Positions 7,941 through 16,540 are shown, counted from the stretch's first letter. The stretch: DNA of 64,000 nt from Paenibacillus lupini (GCF_011761355.1 NZ_JAASRW010000001.1:744001-808000); one strand, 5' to 3'. The notes: a model not told the origin generated them from the sequence alone. Program-made: numbers and translations.

Positions 7941-8582
7941 ATGAAAAAGTACATCCTTTTCGATCATGATGGTGTTCTGGTTGATACTGAATTCTGGTAT
8001 TACAAAGCGGGTGAACGCGCTCTGGCTGACATTGGATTTACCTTGGATAAAAATCAATACCTCCGCGACATGACCCAGTCTTTTGGCACTTGGTCCCAAG
8101 CTAGGGCGGCAGGTATTGATGAACAGACCATCAGCAAGCAGCGTGAGGTCCGCAACGTCTATTATCAAGAATATCTAAGAACAGAAGCTATAGAGATTGA
8201 AGGCGTAGTTGAAACTCTAGCCGAACTCTCAAAGTACGTCCGCATGGCCATTGTAACGACTGCAAAAAGTACTGATTTTCTACTTATTCATGAAAAGCGT
8301 CAGATTAGACAATTCATGGAATTCGTCCTTGTTCGCGAAGACTACGAGCGCACCAAGCCGCACCCGGAACCATACTTGACTGGCCTAAAGCGCTTCGGAG
8401 CTACGAAAGAAGAGACTCTGGTTGTTGAGGATTCCAACAGAGGGTTGAACTCAGCCGTGGCGGCTGGTATCGATTGTGCTATTGTCCATAACGACTTTAC
8501 AAAAACACATGATTTCTCACAGGCCAGCTATCGAATCAAGACTCTGGCTGATCTAAAGGACATTATCCTAAATGTAACCTGA
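7941..8582 (+). CDS. HAD-superfamily hydrolase, beta-phosphoglucomutase-like
   Basis: A 213-residue protein with all four HAD motifs: FDHDGVLVDT (nucleophile Asp8 and Asp10), a threonine motif in VTTAKSTDF, a lysine in RTKPHPEPY, and VVEDSNRGL with metal-binding acids. The helical cap between motifs I and II fits the phosphoglucomutase/phosphatase subgroup that dephosphorylates sugar phosphates or related compounds. ATG 7941 follows AAAGGAG by 9 bases; an upstream start at 7911 lacks a ribosome site. The exact substrate is unknown. Confidence 0.8.
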   Translation: MKKYILFDHDGVLVDTEFWYYKAGERALADIGFTLDKNQYLRDMTQSFGTWSQARAAGIDEQTISKQREVRNVYYQEYLRTEAIEIEGVVETLAELSKYVRMAIVTTAKSTDFLLIHEKRQIRQFMEFVLVREDYERTKPHPEPYLTGLKRFGATKEETLVVEDSNRGLNSAVAAGIDCAIVHNDFTKTHDFSQASYRIKTLADLKDIILNVT

Positions 8583-8663
8583 GAGAGCAATCACCAGCGT
8601 GTCCGTACTCACTTTCAAAGGGGAGAGCTGTGCAGGCGGCGCGGACTCACGTGATGCCCGTGG

Positions 8664-8695
8664 TTTTCACCTCTGACAGAGGCATATGCTATACT
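8664..8695 (+). promoter_or_regulatory. Possible promoter of the Dabb gene
   Basis: An extended -10 element TGCTATACT lies at 8687-8695, with a weak -35 (TTCACC) about 18 bases upstream, 55 bases before the next start codon. Confidence 0.35.
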
Positions 8696-8749
8696 GGAGA
8701 CGATATTTTACACGATAACAAATTGATAATATTTGGAGGTAAATAGGCT

Positions 8750-9052
8750 ATGTACGAACATCTCGTCGTTTTCAAGTTCAATACTAATATCACACCTGCC
8801 AAGCAACAGGAACTTCTGGGGCAATTGCTAGGGTTTCAGGATCGTATCCCCGGAATTCTCGATATAAGTGCAGGACTCAATGTAACTGAAGAAAAGGAAA
8901 ATATACACGGCTATACGCTCGGTTTACGGGTTACATTCGATAGCCTTGTATCACTTCGTTCATATGGACCTCATCCTGTCCATCAGGAATTTGTAAAATC
9001 ACTAGATGGTCTGCTGGAAAATGTTATAGTAGTTGATTACCCAAAGGTCTAG
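8750..9052 (+). CDS. Dabb (stress-responsive alpha/beta-barrel) domain protein
   Basis: Exactly one 100-residue Dabb domain: begins YEHLVVFKF and ends with the HPVHQEFVKSL and VIVVDYP motifs. These dimeric ferredoxin-like proteins are often stress-induced and of uncertain function; some act as cyclases. GGAGG lies 9 bases before the ATG. It has its own promoter and terminator, so it is a stand-alone unit. Confidence 0.8.
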   Translation: MYEHLVVFKFNTNITPAKQQELLGQLLGFQDRIPGILDISAGLNVTEEKENIHGYTLGLRVTFDSLVSLRSYGPHPVHQEFVKSLDGLLENVIVVDYPKV

Positions 9053-9103
9053 TTCACGTTCACAAACGCAATACTGAGTCAAAAGAAGCTCCCTTCCTAC
9101 TAC

Positions 9104-9147
9104 GAAGCTGCCGGCATTATAGGCAGCTTTGACTAGAGTTTTTTTGG
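9104..9147 (+). terminator. Terminator hairpin, family A repeat core
   Basis: AAGCTGCC (9105-9112) pairs perfectly with GGCAGCTT (9122-9129), followed after a few bases by seven T residues. The core differs from the copy at 16575-16599 by changes that keep the pairing. Confidence 0.65.
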
Positions 9148-9187
9148 ATTTTTTTACAATTAGAAGGATGCAAGCGTGAAGTTGCCA

Positions 9188-9196
9188 TGCTATAAT
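9188..9196 (+). promoter_or_regulatory. Extended -10 promoter of ABC-F leader
   Basis: TGCTATAAT is a perfect extended -10 element. A recognisable -35 is lacking, as extended -10 promoters allow. Transcription from here would give a leader of about 300 bases before the ABC-F start codon. Confidence 0.55.
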
Positions 9197-9199
9197 GGA

Positions 9200-9513
9200 T
9201 TATCTTGAAAGTTGTAGGAGGTATCCAATAAAACATCATGTGGACCTAATTTCCTGTCGATCATGATTTTCGAAAATGACGATAAGTGATAAGAGCTCAG
9301 CCCTTGCGCGGAGCGGATTAGGTTACGTGTGTCTATTGGAGACGACTCCTGCCACCTTGATTGATGCCTTTTGTTGGCGTCTAATGAATGGTGTTTTCAC
9401 GCTATTCCTATATCCGCATATCCTTAGCCGCAGGCGCGCCCTGCGGTTTTTTTGTCTTCGACAATCATACCCCCCCTGTCAGTTGTTCAACTAAACTAGA
9501 AGTGGTGATTGGT
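9200..9513 (+). promoter_or_regulatory. Attenuator leader of the ABC-F gene
   Basis: A leader of about 310 bases lies between the promoter and the ABC-F start. It holds a strong AGGAGG at 9216-9221 with no ATG at normal spacing. The only near candidates are ATA at 9228, or ATG at 9238 giving a 3-codon frame. It then has a structured GC-rich segment and a strong terminator at 9428-9453. GCGGATTAGG near 9320 can pair with CCTATATCCG near 9408, which could compete with the terminator. ABC-F resistance genes of Bacillota are commonly induced by ribosome-targeting antibiotics through such leaders; that this one works so is inference. Confidence 0.55.
9428..9453 (+). terminator. Intrinsic terminator inside ABC-F leader
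   Basis: CCGCAGG pairs with CCTGCGG around CGCGC and is followed by seven T residues. It lies 60 bases upstream of the ABC-F start codon, so it must be read through for expression. Confidence 0.75.
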
Positions 9514-11271
9514 ATGACATTATTAACATTACGCGGAATTAAAAAAAGCTTCGGCGATACGGATGTACTCGTGAAAGTAGATACCGATTTGGCAAGTCGA
9601 GAACGGATTGGCTTGGTCGGGATGAACGGAGCAGGCAAAACCACACTTGCCAATCTGATCTTCGGTACGATTCAGCCTGATAAAGGCAAGCTTACCTTCC
9701 ATCGGGATCAGCTGCGAATCGGGTATTTGCTGCAGTCGACCTCTTATACCGTTAGTACCTTTAGCAAGATGATGGACCCCTTAGCTGCTGAGTCGTCAGA
9801 AACCGAAAAGTTTCTGCAGACTGCGAGCCATCTCGGTTTGCAAAAGGTGAAGGAGTGGGATGGAGCGCGTTTAGCAGGATTGAGCGGCGGAGAGAAGACA
9901 AAGCTGGCAATCGCCCATATATGGTCCTCCAAGCCGGATATTCTGCTGCTCGATGAACCGACGAATCACTTGGATTTTGACGGGGTCGATTGGCTCGTTC
10001 AAGAGCTTCAACAGTATAGCGGCACGACGCTTGTGATTTCGCATGACCGTTATTTTCTTGATCAAACAGTGGACCGGATTATAGAGCTTCAAGATGGGGT
10101 GTCGACGTCTTTTCCAGGCAATTACACATTCTATCGGGAGGAGAAATCCCGTCGGTACCAGAGTCAACTCCATCAGTATGAAGAACAGCAGAAATACGAG
10201 CAGAAGATTGAAACGGAGATTAATCGGTTGAAGAATTGGTCAGCTAAAGCGCATCGCGAAGCCGGCAAGGTTGGGAAAATGGCAGAAATGCGTGCAGGCG
10301 TGAAGGAATTCTACCGCAGCAAAGCCAAAAGCATGGATAAGCAAATTAAATCCCGCATTCATCGTCTGGAAAAGATTGATCTTGAAGGTGTGAAGAAGCC
10401 AAATGAGGAAGCAAAGGTGTCCTTTGGCTGGGATCAACCGGACAAACGCGGCCGTCGAATTGTAGAAGCACAGCGGATTGGCAAGTCGTATGGCGATCGC
10501 TCCTTGTTTAAGGATAGCTCATTCTATATGCAACGCGGAGAGAAAATCGGCTTGCTTGGACCTAACGGCTGCGGGAAAACGACGCTTATTCAAATGCTGC
10601 TAGGTCAGAAATCAGTTGAATCCGGTCAGCTATGGATTAGTCCAACTGTCAAAGTCGCGTATTTAACCCAGGATGTAACTGATCTCGAACAACAGCGGAC
10701 CGTAATTGAACTGCTGCAGGAGAGCCTTGAAGTCCGAAGTGATGTTGGGAAAGCGCGGACGCTGTTGGCCAATATGGGCTTCGATGCCTCTATGCTGCAG
10801 AAACCGATTGCTCAGCTAAGTCTTGGTGAACGCACGCGGATCAAGCTTTCGCAGCTTATGATGCGCGAGCAGGATCTGCTCATCCTGGATGAACCGACCA
10901 ATCATCTCGATCTGGCAAGCCGCGAGCAGCTTGAGGAAACGTTATCGGATTATCGGGGAACGCTGATTGTAGTCTCGCATGACAGATATCTAATGGATAA
11001 AATCTGTACGAAGCTGCTTGTTTTTGAGGACGGCGGTATTAAGCGGATCGAATCCGGCTACGAATTGTTTCGCGAGCGGCCGCAAAGTATACATGCTGCG
11101 AGCGAGATAAACGTGCAGCAGCTGGAAGAGGAGAAGCTGGTTATCGCAAACCGAATGGCGTTTGTGCTTGGGGAATTAAGCTTGATGAAGCCTACCGACA
11201 TCCGGTATGCGGAGCTGGACGAAGAGTATAAGCAGCTGCTCGCTCGGAATAAGCGGCTGAGTACTCCTTAA
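9514..11271 (+). CDS. ABC-F family ATPase, probable ribosomal protection protein
   Basis: A 585-residue soluble protein with two ABC ATPase domains and no membrane segments. Walker A motifs are GMNGAGKTT (residues 36-44) and GPNGCGKTT (about 349-357); signatures are LSGGEKTK and LSLGERTR; both Walker B regions read DEPTNHLD. A charged linker with many Lys/Arg joins the domains. Proteins of this type bind the ribosomal E site, and antibiotic-resistance members displace drugs such as lincosamides, streptogramins and pleuromutilins. The terminated leader supports the resistance class. ATG 9514 is chosen because earlier starts lie in the leader terminator. The subfamily cannot be told by eye. Confidence 0.85.
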   Translation: MTLLTLRGIKKSFGDTDVLVKVDTDLASRERIGLVGMNGAGKTTLANLIFGTIQPDKGKLTFHRDQLRIGYLLQSTSYTVSTFSKMMDPLAAESSETEKFLQTASHLGLQKVKEWDGARLAGLSGGEKTKLAIAHIWSSKPDILLLDEPTNHLDFDGVDWLVQELQQYSGTTLVISHDRYFLDQTVDRIIELQDGVSTSFPGNYTFYREEKSRRYQSQLHQYEEQQKYEQKIETEINRLKNWSAKAHREAGKVGKMAEMRAGVKEFYRSKAKSMDKQIKSRIHRLEKIDLEGVKKPNEEAKVSFGWDQPDKRGRRIVEAQRIGKSYGDRSLFKDSSFYMQRGEKIGLLGPNGCGKTTLIQMLLGQKSVESGQLWISPTVKVAYLTQDVTDLEQQRTVIELLQESLEVRSDVGKARTLLANMGFDASMLQKPIAQLSLGERTRIKLSQLMMREQDLLILDEPTNHLDLASREQLEETLSDYRGTLIVVSHDRYLMDKICTKLLVFEDGGIKRIESGYELFRERPQSIHAASEINVQQLEEEKLVIANRMAFVLGELSLMKPTDIRYAELDEEYKQLLARNKRLSTP

Positions 11272-11344
11272 AAGTAAAATTCTATACACTATTTTAGTTG
11301 TTGATTGTTTTTAGCTAACATAAATCTTTAGTAAAAGAAATAGT

Positions 11345-11372
11345 GGAGCATTCTGCCGGCAGCAGCTGCTCC
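11345..11372 (+). repeat. Family B hairpin after ABC-F gene
   Basis: GGAGCA pairs with TGCTCC with an inner GCCGGC, and GGGAGGATAGTTTTATATC follows. This resembles the tail of the repeats at 7749 and 19086. There is no strong T run. Confidence 0.5.
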
Positions 11373-11474
11373 ATTTAGGGAGGATAGTTTTATATCAGGT
11401 GAACCATGCAATAAGTAACGGCAAGTTGGAAGGTGTTCCACGCCATTCTTACCCGATGTACTAATGAATCCTAC

Positions 11475-12458
11475 TTATTGCATGGCCAGCCGGTTAATAC
11501 GTCCATTCGCCAGTGCTATGAACATGGAATGATGAAGTTCTTGGGCAAGCCATAAAGCACGCTCATAACAAACGCGCGCTTCCTTCTCCTCTTTTTTGGC
11601 TAAATAAACATCACCGACACCTAAGAGGGAAGAGATGAGGGCTCCTTTTTCCCCTAATTCTTCAGATATAGAAACAGCTTCACTCGCATATTGAAAAGCT
11701 GTTTCCGTGTCCCCTTTCTTCAGGCAGATGTCACAGAGCAACCGATAATCTAAAGGCATGTAAGGTTTGAACCCGTTTTCTTCACGATAAGATAAAGCTT
11801 GAAGAGCATAATTGAGTGCCTGATCCAGGTCACCGCTTTGAAAAGAGTGAATGGCCAAATGGCGTATCGGCTCGGTTCTTACATATTGGTGAGAGTGCCG
11901 TTCAGCTATCGTAAGAGCCGCTACATGATGCTCTAGCGCCTGGTCTAAGTTCTGTAAACGCTCGTATATTTGGCCGATAAAGAAGTGCGACTCGCTAATT
12001 CCTCTCGTATCCTGAATATCCTCTCGAATATTTAGAGCACGCCGTTGTAAATCGAGAAGGGCATCAAATTCCGAAGAATCCACAGACTGTCCCCCATTCA
12101 ACATTTCAAAATAGCGTCCTTGTCCAAGCAAGCTTAATATATCTGCAAGACCGTGCAGTTCATCGTGTACGGATTCAGCCAGTTCCTTTGTCTTCTGCAA
12201 GTGAGAGAACATAAGCTCCGAATCTGCGTTCGTAAGAAGGTGATTGTCTACGAGGATTCTTGCATAATGGAGATATGATTTAAGACGATCATGGGGGTGC
12301 ACGTCACTTGTTTCCGACAATTGTAAACAAACGCGAGCTATACGATGGGCATCTTCAGATTTTCCGTTTAAGTGGTAGGCTGCAATGATGTCGCAGAGTG
12401 CATGTATCGCTGTCGCGTAAGTTTGAGTTAACGATTCGGCGTTTATCGACGATGTCAT
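11475..12458 (-). CDS. Tetratricopeptide-repeat protein
   Basis: A 327-residue, all-helical soluble protein made of TPR units. Recognisable repeats include the segments near DQALEHHVAALTIAERH, DQALNYALQALSYREENG, ETAFQYASEAVSISEELGEK and KEARVCYERALWLAQELHH. It lacks an N-terminal HTH or catalytic domain, so it is probably a protein-interaction scaffold. ATG 12458 is chosen because AAAGGAG lies 9 bases upstream; a start at 12491 has no site. It is divergent from a TetR gene, with an AT-rich palindrome at 12490-12506 between them. Confidence 0.75.
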   Translation of the reverse strand: MTSSINAESLTQTYATAIHALCDIIAAYHLNGKSEDAHRIARVCLQLSETSDVHPHDRLKSYLHYARILVDNHLLTNADSELMFSHLQKTKELAESVHDELHGLADILSLLGQGRYFEMLNGGQSVDSSEFDALLDLQRRALNIREDIQDTRGISESHFFIGQIYERLQNLDQALEHHVAALTIAERHSHQYVRTEPIRHLAIHSFQSGDLDQALNYALQALSYREENGFKPYMPLDYRLLCDICLKKGDTETAFQYASEAVSISEELGEKGALISSLLGVGDVYLAKKEEKEARVCYERALWLAQELHHSMFIALANGRINRLAMQ

Positions 12459-12489
12459 ATCGGAATTCTCCTTTCCGTTCGTTCTGACC

Positions 12490-12506
12490 ATATTTATAAT
12501 AAATAT
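12490..12506. promoter_or_regulatory. AT-rich palindrome between TPR and TetR genes
   Basis: ATATTTATAATAAATAT is symmetric around a central A. It could be an operator of the TetR protein or simply a -10 region on both strands. Confidence 0.3.
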
Positions 12507-12604
12507 TAAGAAAGAATAGCGCTACAAACAATAAACGATTTTGCAGTAATGTTGAATATTAAACGAAACGAGGAAACTGTTGAATATGTATAGGAGGAAG
12601 TAGG

Positions 12605-13180
12605 ATGAAAGCAATGGAGAAAGGAAAAGATCGGCAAGTTCAGCGTACGCGCCAGCTGCTGCAACAGGCATTTATTGAAATTGTCCGGAAAAAGGGATTC
12701 GAGTCGACGCGCATTCACGATATTACAGAGCAGGCGAACGTAAACCGGGGAACTTTTTACTTTCATTATGCAGATAAATTTGAACTATTAGATGAAGTAG
12801 TGCGGAATCATTTCCAACAGCAACTTGCTAATACCCTCCCTGTGGAGCCTAAATGGGATAGAAACACGTTAAGGTTGCTCATCCTGGCCGTATTGGACCG
12901 CTTCGAGAGCAAGTATGGGCACCGACACCCTTCTTCTCGTATTCCATCCACCCTGCTTGAACGCTCGATTCAGGTAGAAATGACACGCCTCCTAATGACT
13001 TGGCTAGGGAGCGATAAAAGCGAACAAGACTTTGCAACATTGGAAACGTCGTCCCGTGTCATCAGTTGGGCAATTTTCGGCCCCGCTTTACAATGGAGTC
13101 AAGAGCCGAAGCTAATTAACCGAGAACAGATGGCAGACACGATTTGCTCCGTAATTGCTGGAGGGTTATCAAGTGATTAG
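12605..13180 (+). CDS. TetR/AcrR family transcriptional regulator
   Basis: A 191-residue protein with the TetR helix-turn-helix at about residues 15-60 (IHDITEQANVNRGTFYFHY, then DKFELL), and a C-terminal domain like the TetR_C_7 group. It is divergent from the TPR gene, which is the likeliest local target along with itself. GGAGGAAGTAGG precedes the ATG. Confidence 0.85.
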   Translation: MKAMEKGKDRQVQRTRQLLQQAFIEIVRKKGFESTRIHDITEQANVNRGTFYFHYADKFELLDEVVRNHFQQQLANTLPVEPKWDRNTLRLLILAVLDRFESKYGHRHPSSRIPSTLLERSIQVEMTRLLMTWLGSDKSEQDFATLETSSRVISWAIFGPALQWSQEPKLINREQMADTICSVIAGGLSSD

Positions 13181-13310
13181 GATATTGGATTGGCAGGTTT
13201 ATTAAGTTAATGGCCATATGAACGTGACAATTTCGCTTTTTGGATATAACTGGAAAAACAAGAATCGGTGTGAATTAGAACGAAGGATCAATAATTTGCA
13301 ATGGGAGCGA

Positions 13311-13640
13311 ATGGAAGTGACAATAAAAAGATCGTTTGGCTCTGGGTCATTTGCAATAGTTATCTTATTTATGGGGTTCTTATTTAATTTTAAATTTCAA
13401 AACGACTTTATGTTAAGTCATTATCTTTTTAAGTTATTCAACTGGGATATATATACGAATAAAAGCCAGGGATATCACATTCCATTTATGGCCGCTAGTG
13501 TTTTTTGGTTGCCGGCAGTGATAATTTCAAAGAAACATCCAGATGATTTTGGAACAGCTTTGTGTTATAAGGTTGGAGGAGTTATGTTGATTCTTAGTAT
13601 TATCGTGTTTACGGTTTACTTGTTAGGAACTCTTCTATAG
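13311..13640 (+). CDS. Small membrane protein, three predicted helices
   Basis: A 109-residue protein with hydrophobic stretches at SFAIVILFMGFLF, IPFMAASVFWLPAVII and VGGVMLILSIIVFTVYLLG. ATG 13311 has GGGAG 4-8 bases upstream; a longer form from 13218 adds 31 polar residues and is less likely. Not recognised as a family. Confidence 0.5.
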   Translation: MEVTIKRSFGSGSFAIVILFMGFLFNFKFQNDFMLSHYLFKLFNWDIYTNKSQGYHIPFMAASVFWLPAVIISKKHPDDFGTALCYKVGGVMLILSIIVFTVYLLGTLL

Positions 13641-13710
13641 ATACAAAAGAAGCTTAATATTCACTATTTCGTTAAGCTTTAACAGGAGAACGATAGTTCA
13701 GAACAACAAT

Positions 13711-13740
13711 ATGGCGGCTGATCACAGGATCAGCCGCCAT
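13711..13740. terminator. Perfect 13-bp hairpin, family C repeat
   Basis: ATGGCGGCTGATC pairs perfectly with its complement around ACAG. There is little T run on the plus strand, so it may terminate weakly. It shares the GCTGATCA element with the hairpins at 20249 and 22095. Confidence 0.55.
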
Positions 13741-13811
13741 TGTAATTAAGTACTGCAACCCTGATCAAAATGAAGCGTCTAAAATATTAACTAATGATTG
13801 GAGGTATTATC

Positions 13812-14063
13812 TTGTTGAAAATGATGAGAAAGAAGCAAGTATGGATTGCATTATTTTTAATTCTTATTCTTCTATTTATGATCATGAAACCCTCGAAGAA
13901 TGAATACATAACGCATTGGAAAGAAAACCACAAAGGTATGGAAGCCTATACGGTTCACACAAAGAATTATCTTATATACTCAACTTATCAAATGGGAGGG
14001 TATGACGATATAATGCCAATAACGATAGGGATTTGGGGGGAATTAATTGATACGAATATGTAA
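13812..14063 (+). CDS. Small exported or membrane-anchored protein
   Basis: About 83 residues: one N-terminal hydrophobic helix (WIALFLILILLFMIM), then an extracytoplasmic part with YLIYSTYQMGGYDD and an end at GIWGELIDTNM. GGAGGT at 13800-13805 fits a TTG start at 13812; ATG 13821 is the alternative. The pattern recalls DUF4359-like small exported proteins, only weakly. Function unknown. Confidence 0.45.
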   Translation: MLKMMRKKQVWIALFLILILLFMIMKPSKNEYITHWKENHKGMEAYTVHTKNYLIYSTYQMGGYDDIMPITIGIWGELIDTNM

Positions 14064-14102
14064 TGAGAATAGGGCCACTGCATGTCGGGGAGCGTTAGTT
14101 GA

Positions 14103-14579
14103 ATGTTTAAATGGATGAATATTTGTCGAGTTGGAGTCATCATTATTCTACTCATACTTTTTAGTTTAGGTTGTAGTGTTACACATTCAGTAAACACATC
14201 ATCAACGGTTTCTTTATCTAATGAGTTAAAAAAAGAAATACCAGCAATTAAAAACATCAAATACACATTCACTAGACCTGTTTTAACAATAAACATTTTG
14301 ATGGAAAAAGATACTCCTAACGAAGAAGTGGTAAACTCCATATTGACTAAAGTTAAGCACTTCTCAACTATTGAAAACATAAATGAAATTGCAAAATCCG
14401 TAAAATGGAAAAGTGAGATTTACGATATAAATCTTACTATTTATAGCCAATCAGAAAAAAAACCTCCCATAAAATATTCTGCAAGTTATTTCAAAACATT
14501 TGATGCTTCTAATACTTCGGAAGAAAATATTGATGGTTACAAAACTTGGTCCAAGTATGAGGATCCACAAACCTCATAA
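14103..14579 (+). CDS. Small lipoprotein, function unknown
   Basis: A 158-residue protein with a lipoprotein signal (FSLGC, cysteine 24) and a mixed alpha/beta extracellular part. A GGGGAG site is 8 bases before the ATG. It follows the preceding small membrane protein by 39 bases without a terminator, so the two may be co-transcribed. No known family was recognised. Confidence 0.6.
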   Translation: MFKWMNICRVGVIIILLILFSLGCSVTHSVNTSSTVSLSNELKKEIPAIKNIKYTFTRPVLTINILMEKDTPNEEVVNSILTKVKHFSTIENINEIAKSVKWKSEIYDINLTIYSQSEKKPPIKYSASYFKTFDASNTSEENIDGYKTWSKYEDPQTS

Positions 14580-14703
14580 GGAAACTGCGTATTATGGACC
14601 TTCTTATTAAAAAATCTGCTCGTTCAAAGATATAAAAGAAAGATGTGGGAAAAGGATAGATCTGAAAATATCGCTCTGATAGTAAGAAAATTCAGATTTC
14701 CAC

Positions 14704-14734
14704 TTGATCCTTACGTAACGTAATGATTTATAGT
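14704..14734 (+). promoter_or_regulatory. MerR-type promoter with 19-bp spacer
   Basis: The -35 TTGATC (14704-14709) and -10 TATAGT (14729-14734) are separated by 19 bp. The spacer contains the dyad TTACGTAACGTAA (14711-14723). Long spacers with a central palindrome of this kind are the hallmark of promoters activated by MerR-family regulators. It points at the DHFR-like gene 80 bases downstream. No MerR gene lies within the window. Confidence 0.6.
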
Positions 14735-14815
14735 GAACGTAAGAGTAGGACGAAACACGAGCCTGCTGCCAAAAAAAATTGAGCAACTAAATTCGAAATT
14801 GGAGGAGAAGCAAAC

Positions 14816-15385
14816 ATGAGAAAACTCGTATTGTTCATGCATGTGTCGCTAGACGGGTATGCGTCGGATTTGAACGGAGGACTAGATTGGATTCCGTACG
14901 ACGAGGAACTAGAGAAATACGCCGAGGAGGTCGTAGCCGAAGTCGGTTCTCCTGTATACGGACGCACGACGTATCGGATGATGGAGAGCTACTGGCCCAC
15001 GATGCTGGATAATCCGAATGCGACGTTACACGATATGGAGCATGCGAAATGGGTGCAGGATGTTAAAAAGATCGTCATTTCCGGTTCGATGGACATTGTG
15101 GAATGGAACAATACGATGCTGATCAAGGACAACATCGCTGAGGAAATCAAGGCGCTCAAGGAGCAACCTGGCAAAAATCTCGTTATTTTCGGCAGTCCGG
15201 GAGCGGCGAAGACGTTGCTTGAGCTCGGCCTAATCGACGAATTCCTACTGACGATTTGTCCAGTCATCTTAGGTGGTGGGAAATCGGTATTCCACGGCGA
15301 CGGTGAGAAAAACAAGCTCAAGCTGCTGTCCAGTCGAACGCTCAAGTCAGGTGTTATCGCGACTCGCTATGAGTTGGAAAAATAG
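14816..15385 (+). CDS. Dihydrofolate-reductase-fold protein (RibD C-terminal family)
   Basis: A 189-residue single-domain protein: begins RKLVLFMHVSLDGYAS and includes PVYGRTTYRMM, LVIFGSPGAAKTL and PVILGGGKSVF, all typical of the RibD_C/YyaP-YwjB group. These bind NADPH and reduce unknown substrates; they are not the housekeeping folate or riboflavin enzymes. GGAGGAG precedes the ATG. The upstream MerR-type promoter suggests induction by a small molecule. Confidence 0.8.
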   Translation: MRKLVLFMHVSLDGYASDLNGGLDWIPYDEELEKYAEEVVAEVGSPVYGRTTYRMMESYWPTMLDNPNATLHDMEHAKWVQDVKKIVISGSMDIVEWNNTMLIKDNIAEEIKALKEQPGKNLVIFGSPGAAKTLLELGLIDEFLLTICPVILGGGKSVFHGDGEKNKLKLLSSRTLKSGVIATRYELEK

Positions 15386-15423
15386 CCGTTTCATACAAGG
15401 TGTTCCACTTACGGTGAACGATA

Positions 15424-15495
15424 TTCGAATAGCTAAACATAACAAAGCTGCCGATCTTGGGTCGACAGCTTTGTTACGTTATTAGGAGGTTAGTG
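15424..15495 (+). repeat. Dispersed hairpin repeat, family A, copy 3
   Basis: AATAGCTAAACATAACAAAG, then CTGCCGATCTTGGGTCGACA, then GCTTTGTTACGTTA aligns along its whole length with the copy at 3329-3404. The hairpin CAAAGCTG/CAGCTTTG makes a plausible terminator for the reductase gene. Confidence 0.65.
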
Positions 15496-15589
15496 TAGTA
15501 GAGTTAGAATGGCAGCAAGGTAAAGCTGAAGTTGATGACGAATAAATATAACTAGGTGCAGCCAAAAACATTACTAGCAGGAGACAATT

Positions 15590-16000
15590 ATGAGATATAA
15601 AAATCTCTTTATTCTAGCCTCACTTTTTATGTTATTAATGGGATGTTCTACGACACCCGATAGAGCTGTGAAAAATGGAAATGTAGTGTCCGACTTAGGT
15701 GTCGTAGGGAATATAGAAAAATTAGACTATTTTATTTCAGAAGTAACAAACAAAAAAGACTCCAGAGTAAAGATTACACGGTTCACTAAAGAGGGGGATC
15801 CAGTATTCATTCGAATGAGTTATGTTCATAGAAAGATAAAGATAGAAGAAGATCCCTCAAAAGATAAAAATGGTGATAAAGAAAAAAGGAACTATTTTTG
15901 TGAGAGTATCACTAAAAAAGAGCAAGCAGATGAAGTTCATTATCTCATTATGGATTGTACCCCTTCGATATCAAGTGAACTAATTGTTGTTCCGAAATAA
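15590..16000 (+). CDS. Lipoprotein, DUF4362-like
   Basis: A 136-residue protein with a lipobox (LLMGC, cysteine 19), followed by RAVKNGNVV, EKLDYFISEV and KITRFTKEGDPVF. This pattern resembles DUF4362 lipoproteins of Bacillus and Paenibacillus. Function unknown. AGGAG lies 8 bases upstream of the ATG. Recognition of the DUF is from memory of the pattern and should be checked. Confidence 0.65.
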   Translation: MRYKNLFILASLFMLLMGCSTTPDRAVKNGNVVSDLGVVGNIEKLDYFISEVTNKKDSRVKITRFTKEGDPVFIRMSYVHRKIKIEEDPSKDKNGDKEKRNYFCESITKKEQADEVHYLIMDCTPSISSELIVVPK

Positions 16001-16127
16001 AACAGACCGACAGTTCAGTTACGGCTGCTGCTGCCTAATACAAGCTACGTTCCATGGGTACCGTAGGTAATGCGGATGTGAAACTAACCTATATTGATAA
16101 CGATGGCAAATAAAAGGAGGTGGTTAA

Positions 16128-16534
16128 ATGGTAATAAACAGTAAATTAATTAAAACTTTGTTAATGAGCTTTTTTTCAATAACATTCATTCTAAGTGGTT
16201 GTAATAGTTCAAAATACGTGAGTTTATCGATGAGTTAAAACCTCAACATAGTAATTATAAGTTACATCTGTTTTATCATAATGGGGATACACCTTCTAAT
16301 CAGCTGGATGAGGTACAAACTTTCATACATTCTAACCAAGTTATTTTGGATAATATTACGGAAATGCAAGGTCATACTTACAATAGGCAATTGAGTAAAA
16401 AATTAAAAACACTGGACATAGGAACGTACCCGATGTATGTCCTAATGGATAACGATGGGTTTGTTTATAAATCCCCTTACTTAAGTGAAATAAAAGCATT
16501 TATTAAGAAGGAATTGAAAGTGACGGGAAGTTAA
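16128..16534 (+). pseudogene. Frameshifted lipoprotein gene
   Basis: AGGAGGTGG precedes ATG 16128, which starts a good lipoprotein signal (ITFILSGC, cysteine 25). After SSK the frame hits a stop at 16236-16238. The reading continues without a stop in another frame (IREFIDELKPQ, then a tail with YPMYVLMDNDGFVYKSP) to 16534. One base lost from the A tract at 16211-16214 explains it. The tail resembles the end of the lipoprotein at 20700 (KFPVILVFDTKGLVFK), so the two are probably paralogues. Either a real decayed gene or a sequencing error. Confidence 0.7.
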
Positions 16535-16540
16535 GCAGAA

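Noticed and set aside
9276-9494. A 72-codon frame in the ABC-F leader
   Set aside because: No ribosome site, runs through the terminator, unusual composition. More likely structured leader RNA.
16000-16110. Short frame ending VGNADVKLTYIDNDGK
   Set aside because: Only about 20 codons without a ribosome site; perhaps debris of a lost gene but not supportable as a feature.
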